This document shows positions 53,655-63,446 of a stretch of DNA of 64,000 nt, piece after piece; the first letter of the stretch is position 1; every line of letters starts with the position of its first letter. Below the pieces are notes generated by a model. That model was not told where the DNA came from, ran no database searches, and saw only the letters and a program-made list of their open reading frames with translations. A program made the position numbers and the translations under genes. Source of the DNA: VXPQ01 sp965116435 (lineage in GTDB: Bacteria; Bacteroidota; Rhodothermia; Rhodothermales; VXPQ01); contig OZ220686.1 in the NCBI GenBank assembly GCA_965116435.1, positions 2,108,001 through 2,172,000 on the forward strand. The letters run 5' to 3'.

Positions 53655-55058
53655 ATGATAGCGCGCGGAGACTGTATCGAGGCGGACATTGAAAAATTCG
53701 CCGATGGCGGCAAGTCGCTTGCCCGCGTGGACGGGTTCGTGGTGTTCGTGCCCTGGGCGGCGCCGGGGGATCGCGTCCGCGCCCGCGTGTACAAGAAGAA
53801 AAAGAGCTATGCCGAGGCGGCGATAGAGGAGGTGCTGTCGCCGAGCGCGCTGCGCGTTCCGCCGGCGTGCGCCTATTTCGGGTCCTGCGGCGGATGCCGG
53901 TGGCAGCATGTGGAATACCAGGCCCAGCTCGACGCCAAGACGGAAAGCGTGCAGGATGCCCTCGTGCGCGTCGGCGGGTTTGCGGAGGCGTCGGCGCGCC
54001 CGGCCATCGGATCGGCGAAGCGCTATTTCTACCGCAACAAGATGGAGTTTTCGTTCAGCGCGAATCGCTGGCTGACGCGCGCGGAAATCGATTCGGGCGG
54101 TCGCTTCGACACCCGTTTTGCGCTGGGCCTGCATGTTCCGGGGCAGTTTGACAAGGTGCTCGACGTGCACGAATGCCATCTGCAATCGACCGCCAGCGCC
54201 GACATGGTGAACCGGATTCGGGATTTCGTGCAGGAGAAAGGCTGGGCTCCCTGGCACATACGCAAGCATACCGGTTTTTTGCGGCATCTGGTCATACGGA
54301 CCGGCGAACGCACGGGCGACGTCATGGTTAATCTCGTGACCAACGGGTTCGATGCGGAGCGCATGGGGGAGATGGCTGCGTTCCTGCAACAGGATTTCCC
54401 GGACGTAACCACCTTCGTCAATACGATCCATACAGGGAAAGCGCAAACGGCGTTTGGCGAACGGATCGAAACCGTGTTTGGGCCGGGCGTCATTCGCGAC
54501 CGGATCGGGCCGCATACGTTCGAGATTGCGCCGAACTCCTTTTTTCAAACCAATACGGCCCAGGCCGAGCAGTTGTACGAGACGGTGCGCGATTTCGCCG
54601 ACCTGCAGCCGGAGGACAGGGTCTACGATTTGTATTGCGGCGCGGGGACCATCTCCATCTTTGTGGCGGACGCCGTGCGGTGCGTGACGGGCGTCGAACT
54701 CATCGAAGAAGCGGTTCGGAATGCGCGCGCAAACGCCCGGACCAATGGCGTGGACAATTGCACGTTCGTACAGGGAGATATGGCGACCGTGTTCGACGAC
54801 GATTTCGCGGCGCGGTACGGGGCGGCGGATGTGTTGCTCGTCGATCCGCCCCGGGCGGGCCTGCACCCGAAAGTGGTCGAGCAGATCGGCGCTTCGGGGC
54901 CCGAACGATTCGTGTACGCAAGTTGCAACCCGAGGACGCAGGCGCGCGATCTGGGTTTATTGCGGGATGCGTATCGCATTGAGGCGGTGCAGCCCGTCGA
55001 TCTGTTTCCGCACACGCCCCACATCGAGAGCGTGGTCAAACTGCGCCGGAAAACATAG
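53655..55058 (+). CDS. rlmD: 23S rRNA (uracil-5-)-methyltransferase, RlmD type
   Basis: A 467-residue TrmA/RlmD-family enzyme. TRAM domain (1-65), a cysteine cluster CAYFGSCGGCRWQH as in RlmD Fe-S proteins, then the SAM domain: DLYCGAGTISIFVAD, DVLLVDPPRAGLH and the catalytic C in YASCNPRTQARDL. Methylates a conserved uridine of 23S rRNA (target inferred from family). Ribosome site GGGGAGG at 53641-53647 sets the start. Confidence 0.9.
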   Translation: MIARGDCIEADIEKFADGGKSLARVDGFVVFVPWAAPGDRVRARVYKKKKSYAEAAIEEVLSPSALRVPPACAYFGSCGGCRWQHVEYQAQLDAKTESVQDALVRVGGFAEASARPAIGSAKRYFYRNKMEFSFSANRWLTRAEIDSGGRFDTRFALGLHVPGQFDKVLDVHECHLQSTASADMVNRIRDFVQEKGWAPWHIRKHTGFLRHLVIRTGERTGDVMVNLVTNGFDAERMGEMAAFLQQDFPDVTTFVNTIHTGKAQTAFGERIETVFGPGVIRDRIGPHTFEIAPNSFFQTNTAQAEQLYETVRDFADLQPEDRVYDLYCGAGTISIFVADAVRCVTGVELIEEAVRNARANARTNGVDNCTFVQGDMATVFDDDFAARYGAADVLLVDPPRAGLHPKVVEQIGASGPERFVYASCNPRTQARDLGLLRDAYRIEAVQPVDLFPHTPHIESVVKLRRKT

Positions 55059-55089
55059 GATTGCACCCGGATTTCGTATTCTGTTCGCT

Positions 55090-56097
55090 ATGGAAAAGGC
55101 ATTCGTTACCGGCGGCACGGGTTTTATAGGAAGCCACCTGGTCGAGGCGCTGCTTCGCCGGGGACTTGGCGAGGTGCGGTGTCTGGTTCGCACCCGGCGC
55201 AAGTGGCTCGAGGGGCTTCCGATCCGCGAGGTGCGCGGCGATTTGTTCGACGAGGCGCTTGTCGCCGACGCCGTGCGCGACGTGGACTATGTGTATCATA
55301 ACGGCGGCGTTACGCGCGCCCGGGACGATGCGGTTTTTCAGCAGGCGAACGTAGAGGCGACGCTGCGCTTGATGGAGACGCTGGCCCGCGTCAATCCGGG
55401 CGTGCGGCGCGTGGTGGTCACCAGTTCGCTTGCGGTCGTCGGGCGCTCCGCCGACCCCGTAGCCACGGAAGAAAGTCCCATGCAGCCCCTGAGCAGGTAT
55501 GGCGCAAGCAAGGCACGCATGGAGGAGGCCTTGTCTGCGTGGCGGGATCGGCTCCCCATCGCCATCGTGCGGCCCTCCACCGTGTATGGCCCGAGAGAAG
55601 CGGACCTGTACGCATTTTTCCGGATGGCGAACATGGGTTTTTGCCCGGTCGTCGGCGATACCCGCGAGCCCGCGATGAGCCTGGTCCACGCCCGCGATCT
55701 GGTGCGCGGAATGATTGCGGCGGCGGAGACGCCGGGCGTGGCGGGCGAAACGTTTTTTCTGGGCGGCGAGGCGTTGTATTCCTGGCGCGACCTCAAGGAA
55801 GCCGCAGCGGCGGCCCTGGGCCGAAACGCACTGACCGTACCCGTGCCGCCGCCGCTCGTCAGCCTGTCGGGCGCCCTCGTGGAAGGCGTGTTCCGGCTGT
55901 GGGGATCGCTTCCGCCGTTTCATCGGGAGAAGGCTCGGGAAATCCGGTATGCCTGCAAGATGTGCTCCATAGACAAGGCCCGGCGGCTTCTCGAGTATCG
56001 CCCCGCCCTGTCGTTGAAGGAGGGCGTGGCGGATACGATCGCGTGGTATCGCGCGCAGGGGTGGTTGCCGCCTGCCGGGAGGCCCCGGGAATCCTGA
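55090..56097 (+). CDS. NAD-dependent epimerase/dehydratase (extended SDR)
   Basis: A 335-residue extended short-chain dehydrogenase. VTGGTGFIGSHLVEALLRRG binds the dinucleotide. The catalytic region is VVVTSSLAVVG with YGASKARMEEAL (Y-x3-K). RPSTVYGP and GVAGETFFLGGEALYSWRDL follow. The pattern resembles 3-beta-HSD/DFR-like members. Start 55090 gives MEKAFVTGG. Substrate unknown; it lies between rlmD and kgd. Confidence 0.86.
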   Translation: MEKAFVTGGTGFIGSHLVEALLRRGLGEVRCLVRTRRKWLEGLPIREVRGDLFDEALVADAVRDVDYVYHNGGVTRARDDAVFQQANVEATLRLMETLARVNPGVRRVVVTSSLAVVGRSADPVATEESPMQPLSRYGASKARMEEALSAWRDRLPIAIVRPSTVYGPREADLYAFFRMANMGFCPVVGDTREPAMSLVHARDLVRGMIAAAETPGVAGETFFLGGEALYSWRDLKEAAAAALGRNALTVPVPPPLVSLSGALVEGVFRLWGSLPPFHREKAREIRYACKMCSIDKARRLLEYRPALSLKEGVADTIAWYRAQGWLPPAGRPRES

Positions 56098-56205
56098 ACA
56101 TCGTAAGAAATGCCTTCCGGCGCCGCAGAGAGAACCGATTCCAGGCGGTATCGTTGACGGTACGGAAGGCCGTATTCACACCCATTTTGCACAGGGTCCA
56201 AAAGC

Positions 56206-59200
56206 ATGAGCGCGCTTGGTTTCAATACGGGATACATCGAGAATCTGTATCACCAATATCTTGAAGATCCGGAAAGCGTTTCCGAGGCTTGGCGGGAATT
56301 CTTTGCGGACTATACCCCCGACGAGCCGTTTCGGGCTGTTGCCGCGGCGCGGCAGGTGTCTGCGCCCTCTCCCGACGAGGTCGTTGTAGCGCCGTCCCCC
56401 GAGCAGGGAGACGGGGTGGCGCCCGCGGAGGAAACGCCGGCGGCGCCTCCTCCGAAGGCCCGGGGCCGGGCGCCCAAAGATGCGATTCGGGGCGCGCAAG
56501 CGAAAATCGCCGAAAATATGGAGGCGAGCCTGGGCATTCCCACGGCTACGTCCATGCGGACCGTTCCGGTCAAGTTGATGATTGAGAATCGCCTCCTCAT
56601 CAATGCGTATCAGCAGCACCAGGGCGGGGAGAAAGTTTCGTTTACCCACCTGATCATGTGGGCGCTCGTCAAGGCGCTGGCCCGGTTCCCCAACATGAAT
56701 TCGACCTTTCTGCGCGAGGAGGGGGTGTCCCGGCACATTGCCCCGGAAAAGGTCAATCTTGGCCTGGCCATCGATATCGAACGAAGAGGTCGGCGGACCT
56801 TGCTCGTGCCCAATATCAAGGGTGCAGAGCGGATGAGTTTCCCCCAGCTCATGGGCATCTACAACGACATTATCCGGCGCGCCCGGAAGGGCAAGCTGGG
56901 CGTTGCGGATTTCGAAGGCACCACCGCTACGCTCACCAATCCGGGCATGATCGGCACCAGCATGAGCGTGGCGCGGCTTATGCCGGGCCAGGGCGTGATC
57001 ATTGGCGCCGGCGCCATAGGATATCCCCCGGAATACCATTCCTATCCGCCCGAAGCGGTCAGCAAGGCCGGTATTTCTCCGGTGATGAATCTTACCTCCA
57101 CGTACGATCACCGCATTATTCAGGGCGCCGAAAGCGGGGCGTTTCTGCGGTACGTCGCCGACGCCTTGCTGGGCAAGCACGAATTCTATCAGCAGATTTT
57201 CGAGCAGCTGCACATACCCTATCAGCCCTACGAGCTGTCTACGGACACGACCCCCCAGATTGGCGGAGGAGGGCCCGGGGACCGCGTCGATATGATCGAG
57301 AAGCAGGCGCGCGTCCTGCAATTTGTTCGTGAGCATCGGGTGCGCGGACATTTGCAGGCGGACATCAACCCGTTGGGCTACAACTGGATGTATCACCCCG
57401 AACTGGATCCCTTCTGGTACGAGTTGACGATCTGGGATCTGGATCGGGAATTCCTGACGGGCGGGCTGGGCGGCCGGGACGTGTTGCCGCTGCGCGAGAT
57501 TGTGGAGATCGTGCGGAATACCTATTGCCGCAAGATCGGCATCGAGTATATGCACATCTCGAGCCCCACGGAAAAGCGGTGGCTTCAGGATCGGCTGGAG
57601 CCCACCGGACGCGAGGAGCCGGTAAGCCCCGATGCCAAACGGCGCATTCTTCAGAAACTGAACGCGGCGGAGGCGTTCGAGCGGTTCCTGCATACGAAAT
57701 ACATAGGCCACAAGCGGTTTTCGCTGGAGGGGGCCGAGTCGGTCATTCCGATGATCGACGCCATGTTGTCGGAGGCGGCGGACCACGACGTGAAGGAAGT
57801 GGTGATTGGCATGGCGCACCGGGGGCGCCTGAACATTCTTGCGAACATTCTGGACAAGCCCTACGAAGCGATCTTCTCCGAATTCGAGGGGAACATCGAT
57901 CCCTCCACGACGCAGGGTTCGGGCGACGTGAAGTACCATGTGGGGGCGCATGGGGAGCATACGTCGCCTGCCGGCGCGAGCGTGAAACTCATGCTGGCCT
58001 CCAATCCGAGCCATCTGGAGGCGGTCAATCCGATTGTGGAAGGAATGGTGCGCGCCCGGCAGGACTTGCTGCAATACGGCGAGACGGGTTTGCTTGAGGC
58101 GGAGTCCTGCGATGTGGTTATTCCGCTGCTGATTCACGGCGACGCCGCCTTTGCCGGACAAGGCGTGGTCACCGAAACGCTTAACCTGAGCCAGCTGGCC
58201 GGATACAAGACCGGCGGCACGATTCATATCGTGATCAACAACCAGATCGGCTTTACGACGTCGCCTGCGGACGCCCGCAGTTCAACGTATGCGACGGATG
58301 CGGCCCGCACGATACAGGCGCCCATTTTTCATGTGAACGGGGACGACCCGGAGGCCTGCGTGCGCGTGGTGAAACTCGCGCTCGAATACCGAAACGCGTT
58401 CAACAAGGATGTCGTCATCGACATGCTGTGCTATCGCGTGCGCGGACATAACGAGGGCGACGAACCGACCTACACCCAGCCGTTGCTTTACCGGAAGATC
58501 GAGGAGAAACGCTCGCCCCGAAAATTGTATACGGAATTGCTCCTGCGCCGCGGAGAAATGGATCCCGAAGAGGCGGAAGAGATTTTGCGGGACTATCGGG
58601 ACCGGTTGCAGGACGCGTTCGATCAGACGACCTCCATGGACGCGGCGCGGGCCAAGAATCTTGCTGCTGCGATGGCGGCGCCCGCCCCGCTGTCGTTCGA
58701 GGAGCCGGACACCGCGGCGCCGGAGGAAAACCTGCACGCCGTGGCCCACGCCATGGCGGATTTCCCGGAGACGGTGCGGGTGCACAAGAAGCTGGTGCGC
58801 CAGTTTCAGCGCAACAAGGCCTTGTACCTCGACAAGCAGCAAGTCGGCTGGGCGTATGCCGAAGCGCTGGCGTTCGGATCGTTGCTTCTGGAGGGGACGA
58901 CGGTCCGGCTAAGCGGCCAGGATTCGTGTCGGGCCACGTTCAGCCAGCGCCATGCGGTGCTCTACGACCAGCAAACGGGGCGGGAATATATCCCGCTGAA
59001 CAACATCCGGGAGGGCCAGGCGAACCTCCACATTTACGATTCGCTGCTCTCCGAATATGCGGTGCTGGGTTTCGAATACGGCTACTCCGTGGCCGATCCG
59101 TCTGCGCTTGTGATCTGGGAAGCGCAGTTTGGGGATTTCGCCAACGGCGCCCAGATCGTGTTCGATCAGTTCCTTGCGGCGGCGGAGGCGAAATGGGCAC

Positions 59201-59910
59201 AGCAGAGTAGCCTGGTTGCGCTGCTTCCGCATGGATGGGAAGGGCAGGGCCCCGAACACTCGTCCGCGCGCCTCGAGCGTTTCTTGCAGATGTGCGCCGA
59301 GGAGAACATGATCGTATGCAACATTACGACCCCGGCGAATTATTTCCATGCGCTCAGGCGGCAGGCGCGCTGGTCCGACCGCAAACCGCTGATCGTGATG
59401 GCTCCCAAGAGTTTGCTCCGCCATCCGCTGTTCGTCTCGCCCGCGTCGGAGCTGGTCGAGGGACGATTCCGGAAGGTGATTCCGTCCGACGCGGATCCGC
59501 ATGCCGTGCGGCGCCATGTGCTGTGCACGGGCAAGGTGTACTACGACCTGATCCAGGCGCTTCGAAAGAAGGAGGATACGTCCATCGCCATTACCCGGAT
59601 CGAGCAGCACTATCCGTTCCCCGAAGAAGAGGTGCTGGACGAACTGGTGCGGTACGGAGACGCCACAGAGGTATGCTGGGTGCAGGAAGAACCCGCCAAC
59701 ATGGGCGCATGGACCTACATGCAATCCCGCATAGATGCGTTGCTCGGCAAGGTCAGCCGCGTGGGACACGGGCGTACGGCCTATGTCGGACGCCCGGGCA
59801 GCGCAAGCCCTGCGACGGGCAGCGCGGAAATGCACAAAGCCGAAACCGAACACATTATTGGCGCAGTGCTGGGAAGATCCCGCCTGCCTGCCTGGGAACC
59901 GTTTCGGTAA
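56206..59910 (+). CDS. kgd: multifunctional 2-oxoglutarate dehydrogenase/decarboxylase (Kgd type)
   Basis: A 1234-residue fusion. A short E1 N-terminal tail (GYIENLYHQYLEDPESVSEAW), a linker, an E2 succinyltransferase-like catalytic domain (about 90-330) with TYDHRIIQGAESG, then a full thiamine-diphosphate E1 domain (IGMAHRGRLNILANI; HGDAAFAGQGVV). This matches the Kgd/OdhA type of Actinobacteria and some FCB bacteria. It joins the TCA cycle steps of 2-oxoglutarate oxidation. No lipoyl domain is included; a separate E2 is needed. Confidence 0.92.
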   Translation: MSALGFNTGYIENLYHQYLEDPESVSEAWREFFADYTPDEPFRAVAAARQVSAPSPDEVVVAPSPEQGDGVAPAEETPAAPPPKARGRAPKDAIRGAQAKIAENMEASLGIPTATSMRTVPVKLMIENRLLINAYQQHQGGEKVSFTHLIMWALVKALARFPNMNSTFLREEGVSRHIAPEKVNLGLAIDIERRGRRTLLVPNIKGAERMSFPQLMGIYNDIIRRARKGKLGVADFEGTTATLTNPGMIGTSMSVARLMPGQGVIIGAGAIGYPPEYHSYPPEAVSKAGISPVMNLTSTYDHRIIQGAESGAFLRYVADALLGKHEFYQQIFEQLHIPYQPYELSTDTTPQIGGGGPGDRVDMIEKQARVLQFVREHRVRGHLQADINPLGYNWMYHPELDPFWYELTIWDLDREFLTGGLGGRDVLPLREIVEIVRNTYCRKIGIEYMHISSPTEKRWLQDRLEPTGREEPVSPDAKRRILQKLNAAEAFERFLHTKYIGHKRFSLEGAESVIPMIDAMLSEAADHDVKEVVIGMAHRGRLNILANILDKPYEAIFSEFEGNIDPSTTQGSGDVKYHVGAHGEHTSPAGASVKLMLASNPSHLEAVNPIVEGMVRARQDLLQYGETGLLEAESCDVVIPLLIHGDAAFAGQGVVTETLNLSQLAGYKTGGTIHIVINNQIGFTTSPADARSSTYATDAARTIQAPIFHVNGDDPEACVRVVKLALEYRNAFNKDVVIDMLCYRVRGHNEGDEPTYTQPLLYRKIEEKRSPRKLYTELLLRRGEMDPEEAEEILRDYRDRLQDAFDQTTSMDAARAKNLAAAMAAPAPLSFEEPDTAAPEENLHAVAHAMADFPETVRVHKKLVRQFQRNKALYLDKQQVGWAYAEALAFGSLLLEGTTVRLSGQDSCRATFSQRHAVLYDQQTGREYIPLNNIREGQANLHIYDSLLSEYAVLGFEYGYSVADPSALVIWEAQFGDFANGAQIVFDQFLAAAEAKWAQQSSLVALLPHGWEGQGPEHSSARLERFLQMCAEENMIVCNITTPANYFHALRRQARWSDRKPLIVMAPKSLLRHPLFVSPASELVEGRFRKVIPSDADPHAVRRHVLCTGKVYYDLIQALRKKEDTSIAITRIEQHYPFPEEEVLDELVRYGDATEVCWVQEEPANMGAWTYMQSRIDALLGKVSRVGHGRTAYVGRPGSASPATGSAEMHKAETEHIIGAVLGRSRLPAWEPFR

Positions 59911-59912
59911 AT

Positions 59913-59937
59913 GCCCGGGACAACCCGTGCGCCGGGC
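59913..59937. terminator. possible bidirectional terminator between kgd and rpsU
   Basis: Inverted arms GCCCGG (59913-59918) and CCGGGC (59932-59937) lie in the 31-base gap between the convergent kgd and rpsU stops. There is no clear T run, so it is weak. Confidence 0.35.
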
Positions 59938-59941
59938 GGAT

Positions 59942-60136
59942 TTAGTGCCTTCTGGAATGTTTTCTGGACATGCGATGCGATTTCTCGCGAGCGAGCCGCC
60001 GCTCTTCAGAGGGCTTCGTGAACGCCATATTCGCGCGATAGACGCGCAGAACGCGGCTGCGGTTCACGGCCCGCTTGAAACGGCGCAGGGCGCGATCGAT
60101 GGATTCGCTGTCTCGAACCTTGACTCCTACGGACAA
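59942..60136 (-). CDS. rpsU: 30S ribosomal protein S21
   Basis: A 64-residue, highly basic S21. MSVGVKVRDSESIDRALRRF is the family start, and the end is a basic tail (SHRMSRKHSRRH). It binds the small subunit near the 3' end of 16S rRNA and helps initiation. The 315-base spacer upstream (60137-60451) holds its probable promoter and a short inverted TACCGTTTTTTCGGTA (60214-60229), but no gene I can support. Confidence 0.93.
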   Translation of the reverse strand: MSVGVKVRDSESIDRALRRFKRAVNRSRVLRVYRANMAFTKPSEERRLAREKSHRMSRKHSRRH

Positions 60137-60451
60137 GATGATGCTCCTTTCGTATCGGAATGAATGAATGGACGGGCGGCCAAAGAGTGGCCGGCGCTCG
60201 CCGGGTGGGTTTACCGTTTTTTCGGTAGCATACTAAAACCGCAATAGCGTGGGCCTTGTTCCCATCCTGATTCCAGACCAGAAAACGAGAGGCGGTCCAG
60301 GTTGATCCGCGCATCCTGAACTTTTGGGACTGAATCCGGGTACCTCTTGCGCGAACGGTCCGAATTCAGGAAAGTACTTTTCCGGATCGTTTTTGACCCT
60401 ATACATTCTATACGGGGCTTATATACATTCGGGACAAGGCGCCGCGCTGCC

Positions 60452-61036
60452 ATGACACTTCTTCTTTCCACCAGAAATCCGGGCAAGATTGCGGAGATGC
60501 GTCTGCTTCTGGCGGATTTGCCGATTGCGCTGCGCCCGGTTTCGGAAATGGCGGGGGCGCCGCTCGTGGAGGAGGACGCCGACACGCTGGCGGGCAATGC
60601 GCGCAAGAAAGCGAAAGCGCTCTATGCCTTCGCCGGGTTGCCTGCCCTCGCGGACGATACCGGACTGGAAGTGGATGCGCTGGGCGGTTTGCCCGGCGTG
60701 CGTTCCGCCCGGTTCGCTGGCCCGAACGCCGACGACGCGGCGAACCGCCGCAAACTCCTTGCCGACCTGCAGGGCGTTCGGGACCGCACTGCCCGGTTTC
60801 GCACGGTGGTCGCGCTGGCGGACGAGGCGGGCGTGCGTTTCTTCGAAGGGGTGTGCGAGGGCGCGATTCTGGACGAAGAGCGGGGGAGCAAGGGGTTTGG
60901 CTACGATCGTATTTTCGTCCCGGACGGCAGCGACCGGACGTTTGCGGAATGGAGCGCCCGCGAAAAGAACGCGATAAGCCACCGCGGCGCAGCGCTCCGG
61001 CAGTTGGCGGATTATCTTCAAGATCGGTTGGGGTAA
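60452..61036 (+). CDS. rdgB: non-canonical purine NTP pyrophosphatase (RdgB/HAM1)
   Basis: A 194-residue member of the Ham1 family. It removes dITP, XTP and similar from the nucleotide pool. STRNPGKIAEM at the start, ADDTGLEVDALGGLPGVRSAR and SKGFGYDRIFVP are complete. An upstream frame runs 35 codons without homology; start 60452 gives the family N-terminus. Dtd follows on the same strand after 78 bases. Confidence 0.94.
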   Translation: MTLLLSTRNPGKIAEMRLLLADLPIALRPVSEMAGAPLVEEDADTLAGNARKKAKALYAFAGLPALADDTGLEVDALGGLPGVRSARFAGPNADDAANRRKLLADLQGVRDRTARFRTVVALADEAGVRFFEGVCEGAILDEERGSKGFGYDRIFVPDGSDRTFAEWSAREKNAISHRGAALRQLADYLQDRLG

Positions 61037-61114
61037 AGGATGCGCCGGCACAGGATGCGCCCACCAAATTCCCGTCGCGCAGCACGTTACTTTCGCGGGT
61101 AAAGGCAGAACAAC

Positions 61115-61567
61115 ATGGTTGCATTGATTCAACGGGTGCGGGAGGCGTCGGTCGAAGTGGAGGGCGCGGAAGTCGGGCGCATAGGCCCGGGCATGCTCAT
61201 TCTGTTTGGGGCGCACCGCACGGATACGGAAGCGGAGCTGGACTGGCTGGTCGGGAAGTGCGCCCGCCTGCGAATCTTTTCAGACGACGAGGGCCGGATG
61301 AACCGTTCCATCGGCGATGTTGGGGGCGGCGTGCTGGTTGTGTCGCAATTCACCTTGTACGGGGATGTGCGGCGCGGCAACCGGCCTTCTTTCGTGGATG
61401 CGGCCCCTCCCGAACAGGCCGAAGCGCTGTACGATGCATTCGTCAAGCGGCTGTCCGCGCAACTGGCCTCTCCGGTCCAGACCGGCATATTCGGCGCAAC
61501 GATGCAGGTGCACCTGTCAAACGACGGCCCCGTAACGCTGTGGGTGGAGCGGCGGCAGGGGGGATGA
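61115..61567 (+). CDS. dtd: D-aminoacyl-tRNA deacylase
   Basis: A 150-residue DTD. It hydrolyses D-amino acids from tRNA. IQRVREASVEVEG at the start. SQFTLYGD (about 77-84) and the NDGPVT motif (about 136-141) form the chiral proofreading site. The length is normal. It probably shares a transcript with rdgB. Confidence 0.95.
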   Translation: MVALIQRVREASVEVEGAEVGRIGPGMLILFGAHRTDTEAELDWLVGKCARLRIFSDDEGRMNRSIGDVGGGVLVVSQFTLYGDVRRGNRPSFVDAAPPEQAEALYDAFVKRLSAQLASPVQTGIFGATMQVHLSNDGPVTLWVERRQGG

Positions 61568-61593
61568 GGGTTTTTGGGGTGGGGCTGGCGGGC

Positions 61594-61622
61594 TTGACAG
61601 TGTCCGGGTCGGGCATTATGTT
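61594..61622 (+). promoter_or_regulatory. sigma70-type promoter before the secreted paralogs
   Basis: TTGACA (61594-61599) and TATGTT (61617-61622) with exactly 17 bases between, 94 bases upstream of the first paralog. Confidence 0.55.
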
Positions 61623-61715
61623 GGGGGTATTGCGCTTCGCTTTGTCCTGATTGCCGCCCGGTTTCGGTCGAACTTTGTTTCGGAGTGCTTGCTTTTGCTA
61701 TGAAAAGGCTACGCC

Positions 61716-62537
61716 ATGACCTCTTTCATTCGTTTCTCGCTCTCGCCGATCTTCTGGATCGTTCTTTCTATCCTTGCGCTTCCTTCTATGGCACAGGACT
61801 ACAAGGTTGGTTCGCCTGCGGCCGCCGCGCTCGCCGCGGAGTTTCACAGTGGCGATCCTTTTCGTATTGGACAAGCCATAAATCGCCTTCCATATTATGA
61901 AGACGTGTACGAAAATTCGTCGCTTATGGCTGATGTTGATCCGCTTGTTGCAGATGGAATTATCAGTGCTCTTGACAGTCAAATTGATTATCTTCTTTCG
62001 CTTGGAGAAAGCGAGGGAGGAGAATTTGTTTTCGAAGGGAATGTGTCTCCTTTGATGACATATGCTGCGCAACTTCCAGGTGATGAGGCTATTCCCGTAC
62101 TTCTTCGCGCTTCGCAATTCGGTGGTGCTCCAGTGCTTTCTCTTGCTTCTTTTGGTGAAGATATTATACCAATTGTTATTGATTATATTCATTCTTCAGA
62201 ACGTACTTGGGATGAAACATGGGGTGGCTTTTCAGTCTTGAATACTGTTGTTAGAGAAGTATATCCAATTGATCCTGCGACATATGCTATATTAAAACAG
62301 ATTGCTGCTGATTATATTCAAGGGAATGGATCAGAACATCTTAAAGATCACCCTTCTCATGAATTATTGCCTCTTCTTGGCTCTTTTCTTGCTTCTGGGC
62401 TCGGAGATGCCGATCTCAAACCTATGGTTGAATCCTTATCTTCTGAGTTTCCTGCGTTTGTTGAACTTTATCTCGAGCAGTGGTACGATCCTTCTGTCGA
62501 ATCCGTTGACAAAGAACAGCTTGACGAGGATAGATAA
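61716..62537 (+). CDS. secreted repeat-helical protein, paralog 1
   Basis: A 273-residue exported protein. The signal peptide ends near LPSMAQ. The mature part has an HEAT/armadillo-like alpha-helical look with repeated phrases (YEDVYENSSLMADVDPLVAD, PGDEAIPVLLRASQFGGAP). I do not recognise a family. Base composition falls clearly after the first 60 codons and stays low. It is followed after 30 bases by a close paralog. Confidence 0.7.
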   Translation: MTSFIRFSLSPIFWIVLSILALPSMAQDYKVGSPAAAALAAEFHSGDPFRIGQAINRLPYYEDVYENSSLMADVDPLVADGIISALDSQIDYLLSLGESEGGEFVFEGNVSPLMTYAAQLPGDEAIPVLLRASQFGGAPVLSLASFGEDIIPIVIDYIHSSERTWDETWGGFSVLNTVVREVYPIDPATYAILKQIAADYIQGNGSEHLKDHPSHELLPLLGSFLASGLGDADLKPMVESLSSEFPAFVELYLEQWYDPSVESVDKEQLDEDR

Positions 62538-62567
62538 TACTTGTCTCCTATCATTTGAGGCTACGCC

Positions 62568-63383
62568 ATGACCGCTTCCATTCGTTTCTCGCTCTCTTTG
62601 ATCGTTCTTTCTATCCTTGCGCTGCCTTCTATGGCGCAGGACTACAAGGTTGGTTCACCTGCGGCCGCCGCACTCGCTGCGGAGTTTCACAGTGGCGATC
62701 CTTTTCGTATAGGACAAGCCATAGATCGCCTTCCATATTATGAAGATGTGTATGAAAACTCGTCGCTTATGGCTGATGTTCATCCGCTTGTCGCAGATGG
62801 AATTATCAATGCTCTTGATAGTCAAATTGATTATCTTTTTTCGCTTGCAGAAAGCGAGGAAGGAGAATTTGTTTTCGAAGGGCTAGTGTCTCCTTTGATG
62901 ACATATGCCGCGCAACTTCCAGGTGATGAGTCTATCCCCGTACTTCTTCGCGCTTCGCAATTTGGTGGTGCTCCGTCACTTTCTCTTTCCTATCGCGGTG
63001 AATATATTATACCTATTGTTGTTAATTATATTCGTTCTTCCGAACGCACGTATGATGAATTACGAGGTGGATTTTTAGTTTTGCATTCTGTTGTTAAGAG
63101 ATCACGTCCTATTGATTCTTCATTGTACGCTATACTAAAAGAAATTTCGGCTGAGTATATTCAAGGATACATCCCGGAACATCTTCAAGATCACCCTTCT
63201 CGTGAACGCTTGCGTTATAGGGGTTCCTTTCTTGCTTCTGCGCTTGGAGATGCGGAGCTTAAGAAGATGGTAATAGATAATACTTTTGGGTATGGAGATG
63301 GTTTTGTTAACATTGTTCTTGAGCAATGGTACGACCCTTCTGCTGAAGCGGTTGAACAAGAACAACTTGACGAGGATAGATAA
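62568..63383 (+). CDS. secreted repeat-helical protein, paralog 2
   Basis: A 271-residue paralog of the previous gene, with the same signal peptide type and same motifs (YEDVYENSSLMADVHPLVAD, PGDESIPVLLRASQFGGAP). It differs mainly after residue 145. The leader GGCTACGCCATGA is shared by both genes and recurs at about 63404. The C-termini end in the same ..EQLDEDR tail. Function unknown; a surface or periplasmic repeat protein is suggested. Confidence 0.72.
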   Translation: MTASIRFSLSLIVLSILALPSMAQDYKVGSPAAAALAAEFHSGDPFRIGQAIDRLPYYEDVYENSSLMADVHPLVADGIINALDSQIDYLFSLAESEEGEFVFEGLVSPLMTYAAQLPGDESIPVLLRASQFGGAPSLSLSYRGEYIIPIVVNYIRSSERTYDELRGGFLVLHSVVKRSRPIDSSLYAILKEISAEYIQGYIPEHLQDHPSRERLRYRGSFLASALGDAELKKMVIDNTFGYGDGFVNIVLEQWYDPSAEAVEQEQLDEDR

Positions 63384-63403
63384 GGCTTGTCTCCTATCAT
63401 TTA

Positions 63404-63426
63404 AGGCTACGCCATGATCGCTTCCC
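63404..63426 (+). repeat. truncated third copy of the paralog leader
   Basis: GGCTACGCCATGATCGCTTCC matches the 5' end of paralog 2 (GGCTACGCCATGACCGCTTCC) with one mismatch. Reading then diverges into unrelated sequence. It follows the second paralog by about 20 bases and marks a lost third copy or the recombination point. Confidence 0.75.
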
Positions 63427-63446
63427 ATGATTATTATAAAACATGC

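Noticed and set aside
60214..60229. Terminator hairpin TACCGTTTTTTCGGTA upstream of rpsU
   Set aside because: The stem is only four or five bases, and it sits upstream of both neighbouring genes where a terminator is not expected.
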